A DNA stretch of 64,000 nucleotides from Comamonadaceae bacterium (lineage in GTDB: Bacteria > Pseudomonadota > Gammaproteobacteria > Burkholderiales > Burkholderiaceae_C). Below are positions 27,426-37,957 of the stretch, in pieces. The stretch is from assembly GCA_027488985.1 (NCBI GenBank), contig JAIYAR010000003.1, forward strand, positions 62,001 to 126,000, in the 5' to 3' direction. The position numbers and the translations under genes are program-made. Position 1 is the stretch's first letter, and the number at the start of each line of letters is the position of its first letter. The notes beneath the pieces are model-generated. The model made no database searches. It had not been told where the DNA came from and saw only the letters and a program-made list of their open reading frames with translations.

Positions 27426-29330
27426 GTGACCAACCCCCGTCATGACGATGTGGAAGAGGTGGCCGTTCGGGCCCGCCGTGTCTTCCAGTTTGCGCTGCTG
27501 GTGTTCCTTGCTTTTTCCGGCACTGCCATTCAGTACGCCTTGCAATCCCGCTGGGACGTGGTGATCTCTCTGGGCTTGGGCGCGGCACTCATGCTGCCCA
27601 GTCAGTGGTTGAATCGCAAAGGACACCATGAAGCTGCTGCTGGCATGGTGTTGGCGGTGGCCACCCTCTCATTGTTCAGCATCATGTGGTTCAGTGACGG
27701 CCTGCGCGACTCTTCATTGCTGGGCTACCCCGTCATCCTGATTGGCGCAGGACAACTGCTGCGACCACGCTATTTCTGGGTGCTCGTTTCCTTTATGTTG
27801 GCCTGCGTTGTCGTGCTGGGCCTCGGAACACTCAATGGCTGGCGGACAGGCATTACACCGGGCACCGACGTGGACCGTCTGACCGACAGTGTTTCCATCC
27901 TGTTGATCAACGGCTTCCTCATCTGGTTTCTCACGTATGACATGCAAAACACGCTGGCACGCCTGCGCGCCCAGATTGCGCGCTTTCATGCCTCTGAGAA
28001 AAACCTGACCTATCTGGCCCAGCATGATGGACTGACCCGCTTGCCCAACCGCGTGCTGGGAAACGAAATGTTGACGCAAGCCATGCGCTCGGCCGCCGAC
28101 AGCCACACCCTGATCGCACTACTGTTTGTGGATCTGGACAATTTCAAAGACGTCAACGATTCTGTGGGGCATTCGGCGGGCGATGACTTTTTGATGCAGG
28201 TGGCGCAAAGGCTGCGTGAGTCGGTACGACAGACAGACATTGTTTGCCGGCAAGGGGGCGATGAGTTTCTGATCGGGCTTACGGGCCTGCAAGACGTAGA
28301 CGACATCAGCCTCGTTTGCGAACAGGTTTTGCTGAAAATGCAGGCCCCTTTCCGCTTGCTGGGGCAAGATGTGTCGGCTTCTTGTTCCATAGGCGTGGCG
28401 ATCTACCCCCAGCACGGGAACACCTTTGACGAGTTGATGCGCCATGCCGATCTGGCCATGTACCGCGCCAAGGAGTCGGGTCGCAATACCTATCGTTTTT
28501 TCAATGAAGACATCCGTAGCAGCATTACGGAAAGCCTGCACCTTGTCTCCAGTCTGCGCCAAGCGGTGTCCCAGGAAGAATTCGTACTGCATTACCAGCC
28601 GGTCTTTGATCTGCACAGCGGGCAGCTGCTGGGGGCCGAGGCCTTGGTGCGATGGCAGAACCCCAAGCTCGGCATGATTTCGCCAGGCTTGTTTATTGCC
28701 TTGGCCGAGAAGTCCGGTTTGATCGTGGATATCGGTCAGTGGGTCCTGACGGAAGCCTGTCGCCAGATGCAGGCCTGGCGCGTTGCAGGTGCACCCGCAT
28801 TGTTTGTGTCGGTGAACCTGTCGCCCGTGCAGTTCAGCCGCGGCAACATCGAGGCGGTGATCGCCAAAGCATTGCGAACTAGCGGGTTAGACCCGCGTCA
28901 GCTGGAACTGGAGGTCACGGAGTCGACTTTGATTCCAGACACCGAAAGATTCATTGCCACGCTCAGCCGCATCCAAGCCTCAGGGATCTGCATGTCTATC
29001 GACGATTTCGGCACCGGATATTCCAATCTCTCTTACCTGCAGCGCTTTCCGGTTCGGAAACTGAAAATCGACCAATCCTTTGTGCGGCGCTTGCTACAAG
29101 GACAAAAAGACGTGGCCATGGTGAGTGCCATCATTCACCTGGCCAAGAGCCTGGACCTCACCGTGACTGCAGAGGGCGTAGAAAATGAAGCTACTCGGGA
29201 CGCACTCACCCGGATGGGCTGCGACCAAGCGCAAGGTTATCTGTTCGCGCGACCGATGCCGGCAGTCGATTTTGAGGCGTATTGGCGATCTGCACCGTCC
29301 CTGGCGCGTAACGATCCTGAAGAAGCCTAA
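27426..29330 (+). CDS. Membrane GGDEF-EAL protein (diguanylate cyclase/phosphodiesterase)
   Basis: A 634-residue c-di-GMP enzyme with a GTG start at 27426 preceded by AGGGAG. The N-terminus has about six hydrophobic segments (about 18-170) that may form an integral-membrane sensor. The GGDEF domain has an intact GGDEF near residue 277, with an RQTD inhibitory I-site exactly five residues before it. The EAL domain is also intact: EALVRW near 405, DDFGTGYSNL and AEGVEN. Both catalytic motifs are complete, so the direction of activity cannot be predicted. It is the only c-di-GMP enzyme in the window, and the exopolysaccharide locus 15 kb away has features suggesting c-di-GMP input, but a direct link is speculative. 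It overlaps the convergent transglycosylase gene by 4 bp. Confidence 0.94.
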   Translation: MTNPRHDDVEEVAVRARRVFQFALLVFLAFSGTAIQYALQSRWDVVISLGLGAALMLPSQWLNRKGHHEAAAGMVLAVATLSLFSIMWFSDGLRDSSLLGYPVILIGAGQLLRPRYFWVLVSFMLACVVVLGLGTLNGWRTGITPGTDVDRLTDSVSILLINGFLIWFLTYDMQNTLARLRAQIARFHASEKNLTYLAQHDGLTRLPNRVLGNEMLTQAMRSAADSHTLIALLFVDLDNFKDVNDSVGHSAGDDFLMQVAQRLRESVRQTDIVCRQGGDEFLIGLTGLQDVDDISLVCEQVLLKMQAPFRLLGQDVSASCSIGVAIYPQHGNTFDELMRHADLAMYRAKESGRNTYRFFNEDIRSSITESLHLVSSLRQAVSQEEFVLHYQPVFDLHSGQLLGAEALVRWQNPKLGMISPGLFIALAEKSGLIVDIGQWVLTEACRQMQAWRVAGAPALFVSVNLSPVQFSRGNIEAVIAKALRTSGLDPRQLELEVTESTLIPDTERFIATLSRIQASGICMSIDDFGTGYSNLSYLQRFPVRKLKIDQSFVRRLLQGQKDVAMVSAIIHLAKSLDLTVTAEGVENEATRDALTRMGCDQAQGYLFARPMPAVDFEAYWRSAPSLARNDPEEA

Positions 29331-29971
29331 CCCGCCCACTCCCAGTTGCGGCGGGCAGCAAAAACGGCGTTCGGATAAGGCAATTTGCCGCGGGAGCCGT
29401 TGTAGCGCCCCAAGGCCATGAACACGTCACCGCGCTCACGCTCCAGGTAGTGGCGCAGGATCACGCAACCAAAACGGAGATTGGTCTGCATGTGAAAGAG
29501 TTTGCCGGCATCTCCGTCGCCCAGCACGCGGGTCCAAAAGGGCATGACCTGCATGTACCCTCGCGCACCCACACTGCTGACCGCGAATTTGCGGAAGTTG
29601 CTTTCCACTTGGATGAGACCGAGCACCAAGGTCACGTCCAAGCCCGCACGCTTGCTTTCGTACCAGACCGTCTGAAGGAACTCGCGGCGCACGTCCCACT
29701 CCGGCTTTTTCTTCTTCAAACGCTCGCTCATGGCGCCCAGCCAGCGCAGATATTTCAAGCGCGACTCAGTGTCCTGAAACTCAGGAATGGGCGGCGCGGA
29801 ATTGGTGATGGCAGACGAAAGCGCAGTGCGCACGGAATCCACCAAGGGCTCTTCCAACTGCCCTCCGGCCCATGCCCGTTGCTGCGAAAAACAGAGCAGC
29901 CCGCACGCTACGGATAGGCGCTGCAGCCCGATTCGCCTTGAAACCAGCGAACCGGATCGCGACAGACTCAT
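29327..29971 (-). CDS. Lytic transglycosylase (SLT domain), exported
   Basis: A 214-residue protein with an N-terminal signal ([24 protein letters not shown]) and a C-terminal SLT domain (about 95-210). The catalytic Glu is in [28 protein letters not shown], followed by [12 protein letters not shown] and [10 protein letters not shown], the usual family-1 order. It should cleave peptidoglycan glycan strands in the periplasm. Its start overlaps the proS stop (ATGA), so it is translated with proS. Confidence 0.9.
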   Translation of the reverse strand: MSLSRSGSLVSRRIGLQRLSVACGLLCFSQQRAWAGGQLEEPLVDSVRTALSSAITNSAPPIPEFQDTESRLKYLRWLGAMSERLKKKKPEWDVRREFLQTVWYESKRAGLDVTLVLGLIQVESNFRKFAVSSVGARGYMQVMPFWTRVLGDGDAGKLFHMQTNLRFGCVILRHYLERERGDVFMALGRYNGSRGKLPYPNAVFAARRNWEWAG

Positions 29972-31710
29972 GCCTTGAGGCGGCTGAGTAACAGCGATGC
30001 GATATCGGCCACGGGCACGCTGGTTGCTGCACTTTCGCGGCGATGCTGGTACTCGACCACGCCTTCTTTCAGACCACGATCGCCGATGTTCACGCGGTGC
30101 GGAACACCGATCAGCTCCCAGTCTGCAAACATGGCGCCGGGGCGCTCATTGCGGTCATCCAGAATGACATCTACACCAGCTGCCAGCAACTCTTCATACA
30201 GCTTGTCAGCCGCAGCCTTCACTTCGGGGAATCGGTCAGGGTTGATGGGGCACAACACCACAGTAAAGGGAGCCAAAGCATCCGGCCAAATGATGCCTTT
30301 GTCATCGTGGTTCTGCTCGATCGCAGCAGCCGGAAGTCGGGTGATACCGATGCCGTAGCAGCCCATTTCCATGAATTGAGGCTTGCCATTCACATCGAGA
30401 AACGTGGCATTCATGGCCTTGCTGTACTTGGTGCCGAGGTAGAACACATGGCCGACTTCGATGCCACGTTCAATCGCCAGCACACCCTTGCCGTCCGGCG
30501 AGGCATCACCCTCCACCACGTTGCGCAGGTCCGCGACCATGTCGGGTTCCGGCAAATCACGACCCCAGTTGACGCCCCGGATGTGAAAGCCTTCTTCGTT
30601 GGCGCCACAAATCCAGTCGGCCATGACCGCTACATCACGGTCGGCCACAATTTTGAGTGATTGCTTGAGTGCGATCGGCCCCAGATACCCGGGCTTGCAA
30701 CCAAAGTGATCTTCAATCTCACCTACCGTAGCAAAACGGAACTCGGCCAGACCCGGCAACTTGCCGACCTTGACTTCATTCATCTCATGGTCGCCACGCA
30801 GGAGCAAAAGCCAGACTTGGGTCTTCTTGACCGCGCCGTGCTCATCTTTCTCGTCTGTCGCCAGCACCAAGGACTTCACAGTCGTGTTCAGTGCCACACC
30901 CAACAAGGCCGCCACATCTTCGCAGGTGCTTTTGCCAGGCGTCGCTACTTTTTCCATAGCGGCCTGCGCAGACGCTCTGGGCGCCGCAGTCGTCAATGCT
31001 TCCGCTTTTTCCATGTTGGCCGCGTATTCGCTGGTCGGGCAATAAACGATGGCGTCTTCGCCGGTCGCTGCAATCACTTGGAACTCTTCGCTCAGATCAC
31101 CGCCGATGGCGCCGCTGTCTGCAGCAACCGCACGGTATGTCAGGCCAAAGCGGTCGAAGATGCGGCGGTAGGCTTTGGCCATGATCTGGTAGCTTGCCTT
31201 CGCAGAGTCCTGGTCACGGTCGAAGCTGTAAGCGTCCTTCATGATGAATTCGCGGCCACGCATCAGGCCGAACCGGGGCCGGCGCTCGTCGCGGAACTTG
31301 GTCTGGATCTGGTATAGATTCTTGGGCAGTTGCTTGTAGCTCTTGATTTCCTGGCGGGCGATGTCGGTCACCACCTCTTCGCTGGTGGGTTGCACCACAT
31401 AGTCGCGCTCATGGCGGTCTTTGATGCGAAGCAACTCAGGGCCCATCTTGTCAAAGCGGCCTGTCTCTTGCCACAGCTCTGCGGGTTGAATCACCGGCAT
31501 TGTCAGTTCGACGGCGCCTGCACGGTTCATCTCTTCACGGACGATGGCCTCTACTTTGCGGATGACCCGTAGACCCATGGGCATGTAGTTGTAAATGCCG
31601 GCACCCAGCTTTTTGATCATGCCCGCACGCATCATGAGTTTGTGACTCACCACCTCGGCATCGGTGGGTGCTTCTTTCAGGGTGGAAATCAGGAATTGGG
31701 AGGCTTTCAT
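29968..31710 (-). CDS. proS: Prolyl-tRNA synthetase (bacterial type with editing domain)
   Basis: A 580-residue class II synthetase. The start [32 protein letters not shown] is diagnostic; motif 2 is [27 protein letters not shown] and motif 3 is [10 protein letters not shown]. The insertion between motifs 2 and 3 (about 225-405) is the YbaK-like editing domain that clears mischarged Ala-tRNA-Pro. The C-terminal anticodon domain contains [12 protein letters not shown] and [19 protein letters not shown]. It heads a two-gene operon with the transglycosylase and is divergent from rppH. Confidence 0.96.
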   Translation of the reverse strand: MKASQFLISTLKEAPTDAEVVSHKLMMRAGMIKKLGAGIYNYMPMGLRVIRKVEAIVREEMNRAGAVELTMPVIQPAELWQETGRFDKMGPELLRIKDRHERDYVVQPTSEEVVTDIARQEIKSYKQLPKNLYQIQTKFRDERRPRFGLMRGREFIMKDAYSFDRDQDSAKASYQIMAKAYRRIFDRFGLTYRAVAADSGAIGGDLSEEFQVIAATGEDAIVYCPTSEYAANMEKAEALTTAAPRASAQAAMEKVATPGKSTCEDVAALLGVALNTTVKSLVLATDEKDEHGAVKKTQVWLLLLRGDHEMNEVKVGKLPGLAEFRFATVGEIEDHFGCKPGYLGPIALKQSLKIVADRDVAVMADWICGANEEGFHIRGVNWGRDLPEPDMVADLRNVVEGDASPDGKGVLAIERGIEVGHVFYLGTKYSKAMNATFLDVNGKPQFMEMGCYGIGITRLPAAAIEQNHDDKGIIWPDALAPFTVVLCPINPDRFPEVKAAADKLYEELLAAGVDVILDDRNERPGAMFADWELIGVPHRVNIGDRGLKEGVVEYQHRRESAATSVPVADIASLLLSRLKA

Positions 31711-31744
31711 GGGTCACTCAGTGAACTACTGGGAACATCAGACC

Positions 31745-31772
31745 TTGATGCACCGCTTTCGCTGTGCATAAT
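31745..31772 (+). promoter_or_regulatory. Candidate sigma-70 promoter for rppH
   Basis: TTGATG (31745-31750) and CATAAT (31767-31772) with a 16-bp spacer, about 30 bp before the rppH ATG. Confidence 0.45.
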
Positions 31773-31802
31773 GAATGAAGTTTAAAAATTTGGGGTTTGA
31801 TT

Positions 31803-32426
31803 ATGCTTGACCGGGACGGATTTCGGCCCAACGTCGGCATCGTCCTGCTCAACCAGAAAAATCAGGTATTTTGGGGCAAACGCATACGCACCCATTCGTG
31901 GCAATTCCCGCAAGGCGGCATTGACCGGGGGGAAACTCCCGAGCAGGCCATGTTCCGGGAACTGCATGAAGAGGTGGGACTCCTTCCGGAGCATGTAAGC
32001 ATTGTGGCCCGTACCCGGGACTGGTTGCGCTACGAGGTGCCGGACAGGTATGTCCGCCGCGATGCGCGGGGCCATTACAAAGGACAAAAGCAGATCTGGT
32101 TTCTGTTGCAGCTGGTCGGTCACGATTGGGACCTGAACCTGCGTGCCACCGATCACCCGGAGTTCGACGCTTGGCGTTGGAACGACTACTGGGTTCCTTT
32201 AGATGCTGTAGTGGAGTTCAAACGCGGTGTGTACGAGATGGCATTGACCGAGCTCTCGCGATACTTGCCACGCGGTGAACCACGCAACCGTTTTTTGCGC
32301 CACGGAGGACGTCCGCGAGAAGCTGACAGCGGTTTTGACCGCCTGCAGCCCAACCACATGGAATTGCCTCCGGGTGCGTCCTTCGAACCGGATCCCGGTA
32401 CCAACCGGCCTTTACAACATGATTAG
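31803..32426 (+). CDS. rppH: RNA pyrophosphohydrolase RppH
   Basis: A 207-residue Nudix enzyme from ATG 31803 (a TTG two codons earlier is less likely). It removes pyrophosphate from the 5' end of mRNAs to trigger decay. The N-terminus [17 protein letters not shown] and [28 protein letters not shown] (Nudix box) are characteristic, as are [14 protein letters not shown] and [10 protein letters not shown]. The C-terminal tail past about residue 155 is longer than in E. coli (176 aa), as usual in Burkholderiales. Its last codons overlap the start of the following CNP1-like gene by 8 bp. Confidence 0.94.
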   Translation: MLDRDGFRPNVGIVLLNQKNQVFWGKRIRTHSWQFPQGGIDRGETPEQAMFRELHEEVGLLPEHVSIVARTRDWLRYEVPDRYVRRDARGHYKGQKQIWFLLQLVGHDWDLNLRATDHPEFDAWRWNDYWVPLDAVVEFKRGVYEMALTELSRYLPRGEPRNRFLRHGGRPREADSGFDRLQPNHMELPPGASFEPDPGTNRPLQHD

Positions 32427-32937
32427 TTTTCAGCATTCGGCGGTAGTGTGGGCCCTGCTGTTCAGTGGCGCTGCGATTGCTCAAAACACTTTGGACAATC
32501 CGGACTGGGTCGAAGAAAAAGAACCCCCGGCCCCAGCCTATTCGCCAGCCAGAGTGCTGCCTCTGGAAATGCCCAATTTTGTGACCGTCAAGGTCGGCAT
32601 CGACCCGAATACGATCTATGTGGGCGGAGATGGAATCGTGCGCTACGTGGTGGTCATGACCAACTCCACCGGAACCAGTAATGCCGCCTATGAAGGTATC
32701 CGCTGCCTTACCGGGGAAGTGAAGACTTATGCACGGGCCGGCTCGAATGGAGTCTGGTCACCATTGTCGGCGCCAGTCTGGCGTGACGTCATGGACAACA
32801 TCGGGTCTCACCATGCGCGCATGTTCGCCCGGCAAGCGGCTTGCGATTCACGATTGGCCGTCAACAAGGCCGACATCATCAAGGCCCTTCAAGCCGGCAA
32901 AAAACCGGGCAGCTTTAAGGGCGACAACCCGGCGTAA
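32419..32937 (+). CDS. CNP1-like family exported protein
   Basis: A 172-residue protein starting [22 protein letters not shown], a signal peptide. The mature domain ([26 protein letters not shown] ... [41 protein letters not shown]) fits the CNP1-like family, named after a cryptic neisserial protein, with no assigned function. ATG 32419 overlaps the rppH stop, so the two are coupled; a longer frame from 32275 lies entirely inside rppH and is rejected. It converges with proB. Confidence 0.82.
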   Translation: MISFQHSAVVWALLFSGAAIAQNTLDNPDWVEEKEPPAPAYSPARVLPLEMPNFVTVKVGIDPNTIYVGGDGIVRYVVVMTNSTGTSNAAYEGIRCLTGEVKTYARAGSNGVWSPLSAPVWRDVMDNIGSHHARMFARQAACDSRLAVNKADIIKALQAGKKPGSFKGDNPA

Positions 32938-32954
32938 AGCGGATAGACCTGCCG

Positions 32955-34091
32955 TCAGCGAGTCAGAACCAAATTGTCCCGATGCAGCATTTCGGGCTCA
33001 GCGGCGTAGCCCAACAGGCGCTCGAACTCGGTCGATGGTTTACGACATAGCAAACGTGCTTCTGCGCTGGCGTAGTTGGCCAGTCCGCGAGCAATTTCCT
33101 GGCCGGACTCATCCCGTACTGCAATCACATCCCCGCGCGAAAAATCGCCCTCCACTTGCACCATGCCGATAGGCAGCAGGCTCTTGCCTTCGTCGCGCAC
33201 TTTGGCGGCGGCGCCGGCGTCGACTACAACCGCGCCGCGCATTTGGAGATGGTCTGCCATCCATTGCTTGCGAGCCTGATTCTTTTGCGTCGGGGCTGTC
33301 AGCAAAGTACCGATTGCGTCACCCAAGGTCAACCGGATCAAGGCATCCGGCTCACGCCCCCAGGCGATCACGGTCGATGCGCCAGAGCCTGCAGCACGCT
33401 TGGCGGCCAGTATCTTGGTAAGCATGCCACCACGACCAATGCTGCTCCCGGCTCCACCCGCCATCAGTTCCAACTTGGCATCTCCTGCCATGGCCTCTGT
33501 CACAAACGCTGCGCTGGGATCCTTGCGGGGATCTGCCGTGAACAATCCCTTTTGATCCGTCAAAATGACCAAGGCATCGGCTTCCACGAGATTGGCCACC
33601 AAAGCGCCTAGGGTATCGTTGTCGCCGAACTTGATTTCGTCGTTCACCACCGTGTCGTTCTCATTGATCACGGGCACCACGCCCAGTTTCAACAGGGTCA
33701 GCAAGGTCGAACGGGCATTGAGGTAGCGCTCCCGGTCAGCCAGATCAGCGTGGGTCAGTAGCACTTGAGCACTACCCAACCCGTTGGCACGGAGCTTGGT
33801 CTCGTACATCTGCGCTAGGCCCATTTGTCCGACGGCCGCTGCCGCTTGCAACTCCTGGACAGCCTTGGGACGGGTAGTCCAACCCAAACGCTTCATGCCT
33901 TCTGCAATGGCACCACTGGACACCATGATGACCTCACGCCCATCGCGAATCAGATGCGCCAACTGGCGGCACCATTCGCCAATGGCCTGCTCGTCCAAGC
34001 CTCGGCCATCATTGGTCACCAGACTGGAGCCTACCTTGACCACTACGCGCCGGGCATCGCGCAACACTGTCGAACTGAATTTTTGGTTCAT
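32955..34091 (-). CDS. proB: Glutamate 5-kinase with PUA domain
   Basis: A 378-residue enzyme that phosphorylates glutamate in the first step of proline synthesis. The amino-acid kinase domain (about 1-260) shows [57 protein letters not shown] and the [19 protein letters not shown] segment. A C-terminal PUA domain (about 285-375; [25 protein letters not shown]) follows. It is preceded by a copy of the dispersed repeat and by obgE, a gene order usual in betaproteobacteria. Confidence 0.96.
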   Translation of the reverse strand: MNQKFSSTVLRDARRVVVKVGSSLVTNDGRGLDEQAIGEWCRQLAHLIRDGREVIMVSSGAIAEGMKRLGWTTRPKAVQELQAAAAVGQMGLAQMYETKLRANGLGSAQVLLTHADLADRERYLNARSTLLTLLKLGVVPVINENDTVVNDEIKFGDNDTLGALVANLVEADALVILTDQKGLFTADPRKDPSAAFVTEAMAGDAKLELMAGGAGSSIGRGGMLTKILAAKRAAGSGASTVIAWGREPDALIRLTLGDAIGTLLTAPTQKNQARKQWMADHLQMRGAVVVDAGAAAKVRDEGKSLLPIGMVQVEGDFSRGDVIAVRDESGQEIARGLANYASAEARLLCRKPSTEFERLLGYAAEPEMLHRDNLVLTR

Positions 34092-34100
34092 TTGTGCTTG

Positions 34101-34144
34101 TAGCGCCCGTTATATATGCGCGAGCAGCTATAAAAATAGGAGCG
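34101..34144 (+). repeat. Dispersed ~45-bp repeat, copy C (obgE/proB gap)
   Basis: TAGCGCCCGT ... ATATGCGCGAGCAGCTAT ... AATAGGAGCG. It occupies almost the whole 55-bp gap between obgE and proB. Confidence 0.75.
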
Positions 34145-34146
34145 AA

Positions 34147-35253
<1,107 letters not shown>

Positions 35254-35261
35254 TTAGAAAT

Positions 35262-35292
35262 GAAAAACCCCGCGCGAAGGGCGCAGGGTTTC
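35262..35292 (-). terminator. Terminator downstream of rpmA
   Basis: On the minus strand AAACCC-T-GCGC, loop CCTTC, GCGC-G-GGGTTTTT: a strong GC stem followed by T residues, about 20 bp after the rpmA stop and before obgE. Confidence 0.7.
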
Positions 35293-35311
35293 TCAGGGGA
35301 GCTTATGCAGT

Positions 35312-35569
35312 TTACGCTGCAGTAATGCTCACTGTGTGCTTGTTCAACGCACCCTTCACTGCGAACGACACTTTGCCGTCCACCAGTGCAAACAGGGTGT
35401 GGTCCACGCCCATACCGACGTTATCGCCAGCGTGGAACTTGGTACCGCGTTGACGCACGATGATGGAACCAGCGCTGATCAATTCACCGCCGAAAGCCTT
35501 CACACCGAGCATCTTTGGCTTGGAGTCACGTCCGTTGCGCGTAGAGCCGCCGCCTTTTTTCTGTGCCAT
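35312..35569 (-). CDS. rpmA: 50S ribosomal protein L27
   Basis: An 85-residue L27. The start [24 protein letters not shown] gives a mature-form N-terminus without a cleavable leader, and [28 protein letters not shown] is the conserved core. L27 sits near the peptidyl-transferase centre. It follows rplU after 11 bp in a two-gene operon. Confidence 0.98.
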   Translation of the reverse strand: MAQKKGGGSTRNGRDSKPKMLGVKAFGGELISAGSIIVRQRGTKFHAGDNVGMGVDHTLFALVDGKVSFAVKGALNKHTVSITAA

Positions 35570-35580
35570 GACCTATTCCT

Positions 35581-35892
35581 TTAAGCCTTGATCGCGCCGA
35601 TTTGCAGTTCTGTGAACTGTTGACGGTGACCTTGACGTTTTTGGTAATGCTTACGACGACGCATCTTGAAGATGCGCACTTTGTCGTGCTTTCCGTGGGA
35701 AATTACTGTGACCGTAACGGTCGCACCGGACACCAAGGGTGTGCCAACCTTCAGTTCAGCGCCGTTACCGACAGCCAAAACCTGGTCAAACACGATCTCT
35801 TGGCCTACGTCCGCAGCAATCTGTTCTACTTTAATTTTTTCGCCGGCCGCAACACGATATTGCTTGCCGCCGGTTTTTATGACCGCGTACAT
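35581..35892 (-). CDS. rplU: 50S ribosomal protein L21
   Basis: A 103-residue L21 starting [25 protein letters not shown] at 35892, with the conserved C-terminal [24 protein letters not shown] frame open further upstream to 36246 is an antisense extension over ispB and is rejected. It is the first gene of rplU-rpmA with a clear promoter (35945-35972). Confidence 0.98.
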   Translation of the reverse strand: MYAVIKTGGKQYRVAAGEKIKVEQIAADVGQEIVFDQVLAVGNGAELKVGTPLVSGATVTVTVISHGKHDKVRIFKMRRRKHYQKRQGHRQQFTELQIGAIKA

Positions 35893-35944
35893 ATTGACCT
35901 CTTCGACTAGGAAATTCTGCAAATGAATTTTTACAGAGCCTTGG

Positions 35945-35972
35945 AGTATAGCATTTCGTGAAATTTCGTCAA
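35945..35972 (-). promoter_or_regulatory. Sigma-70 promoter of rplU-rpmA
   Basis: On the minus strand TTGACG (35972-35967), 16-bp spacer, TATACT (35950-35945). This predicts a 5' leader of about 45 nt before rplU. Confidence 0.75.
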
Positions 35973-36046
35973 AGCCTTCTTGTTCAGGCGCCGGCATGGG
36001 GGTTACTGCATCCCTATAATCTGTAGAAACAAACCGGTCCAACGCC

Positions 36047-37030
36047 TTGCAAGTCACTACTCCTGCTTCTTCGACGGGTCTCTCCATCGTCGAACCCGAC
36101 ATGCGCGAAGTTGACAGGGTCATCGCCCAGAGATTGGACTCCGGCGTTCCCCTCGTCGGCAGCGTATCCCAGTACATCATTTCCGCAGGCGGCAAGCGTC
36201 TGCGACCAGCGCTGTTGTTGCTGTGCTGCGGGGCCTTGGGCTTCAAAGGTGATCAGCGTTACAACATGGCAGCGGTGGTTGAATTCATCCACACTGCGAC
36301 CCTGCTGCATGACGACGTGGTGGACGACTCCGACCTCCGGCGAGGCGCCCCGACTGCGAACGCGCGCTTCGGTAACCCGGCAAGTGTCCTAGTAGGCGAC
36401 TTTCTGTATTCCCGCGCTTTTCAGATGATGGTAGACGCCCAAAGCATGCGCATCATGCAGGTGCTGGCCGATGCCACCAACATCATTTCCGAAGGGGAAG
36501 TGATGCAGCTGATGAACATGCACAACGCAGCGCTAGATGAAGCAGGTTACTTGCAGGTCATCCGCTCCAAGACTGCAAAGCTCTTTGAAGCGAGTGCTCG
36601 TGTTGGTGCCATCCTTTCTCATGCTTCCGAAATTCACGAAGAAGCTTGCGCAGAGTTCGGCCAGGCCATGGGGACGGCGTTCCAGGTTATCGATGACGTA
36701 CTGGACTATGCTGGTGACGCCGCAGTGATGGGCAAGAACCTGGGCGACGACTTGCGCGAGGGCAAAACAACACTTCCCCTGATCGCCGCCATGCAGCGCG
36801 GCACGGATGCAGAGCGCAGCACCATCCAGTCGGCCATTGAGACTGGTGACTTGTCCATGTTGGAGGCTGTAGTTTCCATTGTCAGAAAAACGGGCGCTCT
36901 GGACGTGGCCCGCGCCTCGGCCCGTTCCGAAGCGGCCCGCGCCATCGAAGCCGCAAAACGATTGCCGGACAACGCCTATTCGGCTTGCTTGATTAATTTG
37001 GCCAGCCAGTTGTTGGAACGCAACCACTGA
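36047..37030 (+). CDS. ispB: Octaprenyl-diphosphate synthase IspB (polyprenyl synthetase)
   Basis: A 327-residue trans-prenyltransferase making the ubiquinone side chain. Both Asp-rich motifs are present: [15 protein letters not shown] (FARM, about 86-100) and [11 protein letters not shown] (SARM, about 211-221); GGKRLRP binds isopentenyl diphosphate. The N-terminus is uncertain: TTG 36047 gives the usual leader before [12 protein letters not shown], while the first ATG (36101) would start inside the conserved region. TATAAT at 36015-36020 is a possible -10. It complements ubiB, ubiE and ubiJ elsewhere in the window. Confidence 0.94.
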   Translation: MQVTTPASSTGLSIVEPDMREVDRVIAQRLDSGVPLVGSVSQYIISAGGKRLRPALLLLCCGALGFKGDQRYNMAAVVEFIHTATLLHDDVVDDSDLRRGAPTANARFGNPASVLVGDFLYSRAFQMMVDAQSMRIMQVLADATNIISEGEVMQLMNMHNAALDEAGYLQVIRSKTAKLFEASARVGAILSHASEIHEEACAEFGQAMGTAFQVIDDVLDYAGDAAVMGKNLGDDLREGKTTLPLIAAMQRGTDAERSTIQSAIETGDLSMLEAVVSIVRKTGALDVARASARSEAARAIEAAKRLPDNAYSACLINLASQLLERNH

Positions 37031-37054
37031 TAGCGGAAGCAGCTTTTTCGCACT

Positions 37055-37131
37055 TGGGGTGCAGCCTAGCCCGGTAAAGTGCTTCGTTCAGACCGAAACC
37101 GCTGAAGGTTCCTATCCTCTCACCCCGACCC
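37055..37131 (+). pseudogene. Degenerate tRNA-Pro (CGG-type), anticodon now CAG
   Basis: A 77-nt stretch that aligns by eye without gaps to tRNA-Pro: acceptor arms TGGGGTG / CACCCCG, a D-arm with AGCCCGGTA, the anticodon stem CTTCG/CGAA characteristic of tRNA-Pro(CGG) with loop TTCAGAC, and a T-arm GAAGGTTC ... CCTCT. Changes that break a functional tRNA: the T-loop reads TTCCTAT instead of TTCGAAT, the anticodon is CAG instead of CGG, the last anticodon pair is lost, and the 3' end reads ACCCCA instead of ACCA. It lies 24 bp after ispB and ahead of a bidirectional terminator. It could be a dead duplicate or a tRNA-like element. Confidence 0.6.
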
Positions 37132-37152
37132 CATTCAGGTTATCGCCAAAAC

Positions 37153-37184
37153 AAAAAGGGCTTGTCATTCGACAAGCCCTTTTT
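37153..37184. terminator. Bidirectional terminator between ispB and PEP-CTERM gene 1
   Basis: Perfect 13-bp stem AAAAGGGCTTGTC (37154-37166) / GACAAGCCCTTTT (37171-37183) with loop ATTC and U-tracts on both strands. It serves the convergent ispB side and PEP-CTERM gene 1. Confidence 0.88.
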
Positions 37185-37203
37185 GCTGAAAGCGACAGAC
37201 TAC

Positions 37204-37794
37204 TTAGGCAGCTTGCTTACGACGACGGGCAATAGCACCCATAACACCGAGGCCCGCCAACAACATGGCATAAGTTTCGGGTTCAGGCACTGCAGTCACA
37301 ATGGCCTTGGAAACTTGCCAACTTTCGTCGTTCATGCTTTGTCCGGAAAGGCCATTCAAGGCGCCAACCGGCGTGTAGCCGAAGTTGATGGTGTTGCTTC
37401 CAGCCTTCAAGCCGATCGCCACGCCCGAGAAAGTCACAGAACCGCCATTGCGGCCAATAGCGGAAGAACTGCCATTGCTATTCACAGCAGTGCCAGTACC
37501 GAACCAAGCAGATGTTCCTCCGCCACCCAAGTTGAACGCGCCCCAGCCGATAGCGGTGCCGTTGACCGACAACTGAAACACATCAGCATAGTCATTGAAG
37601 CCGTCTACTGTGTTGAAGCCCGTCAAAACGAAACTCAGTGTGGCAGCTGGATCAGCAGCAACTGATTCAAACTTCCAGCTGTAAGACTCGGGGATAGACA
37701 AAACCGAAGAGTCAGGTCCGTTGATGGCCGCTGCATTCGCACCCACAGCAGACAAGACCAATGCGGTTGCCAGCAAGGTTTTAGTGAATTTCAT
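37204..37794 (-). CDS. PEP-CTERM sorting domain protein 1
   Basis: A 196-residue exported protein: signal peptide MKFTKTLLATALVLSAVGANA, a cysteine-free mature region rich in Asn, Gly and Ser, and a C-terminal sorting signal (last 28 residues) with VPEPETYAMLLAGLGVMG, a hydrophobic helix and ARRRKQAA. This is the recognition tag for an exosortase, here presumably XrtB at 49923. The mature part is clearly paralogous to PEP-CTERM protein 3 (shared patterns PAATLSFVLTGFNTVDGFNDYAD and WGAFNLGGGGTSAW). It is monocistronic, with the TAGNCC-N4-GGACTA box upstream and its own terminator downstream. The role, probably in matrix or surface attachment with the exopolysaccharide, is inferred. Confidence 0.93.
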   Translation of the reverse strand: MKFTKTLLATALVLSAVGANAAAINGPDSSVLSIPESYSWKFESVAADPAATLSFVLTGFNTVDGFNDYADVFQLSVNGTAIGWGAFNLGGGGTSAWFGTGTAVNSNGSSSAIGRNGGSVTFSGVAIGLKAGSNTINFGYTPVGALNGLSGQSMNDESWQVSKAIVTAVPEPETYAMLLAGLGVMGAIARRRKQAA

Positions 37795-37837
37795 ATGTTC
37801 CCTTTAAATCCTGCGGCAACAAGCCACCGGTAATCTG

Positions 37838-37882
37838 ATTATCAAATTCTTCCTCGCAGATGTAGATAGCCCGTCCGGACTA
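37838..37882 (-). promoter_or_regulatory. PEP-CTERM gene 1 promoter: EpsA-type box plus -10
   Basis: Palindrome TAGCCCGTCCGGACTA at 37867-37882 and, on the minus strand, GATAAT at 37843-37838 in the context AATTTGATAATC. Box centre to predicted start site (about 37831) is roughly 43 bp. The same arrangement recurs at the other two PEP-CTERM genes. Confidence 0.7.
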
Positions 37883-37908
37883 TCCGCGCACAGGAAGCGG
37901 GGCCGCAA

Positions 37909-37939
37909 ACAAAAAAGGCCTGTCTAAAGACAGGCCTTT
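37909..37939 (-). terminator. Terminator of PEP-CTERM gene 2
   Basis: Perfect 11-bp stem AAAGGCCTGTC (37914-37924) / GACAGGCCTTT (37929-37939), loop TAAA; TTTTTTG follows on the minus strand. Confidence 0.85.
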
Positions 37940-37957
37940 CGCAAACACTTGAACCGT

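Noticed and set aside
35893..36246. N-terminal extension of the rplU reading frame
   Set aside because: It runs over the rplU promoter and the ispB start; L21 homologues begin at [11 protein letters not shown].
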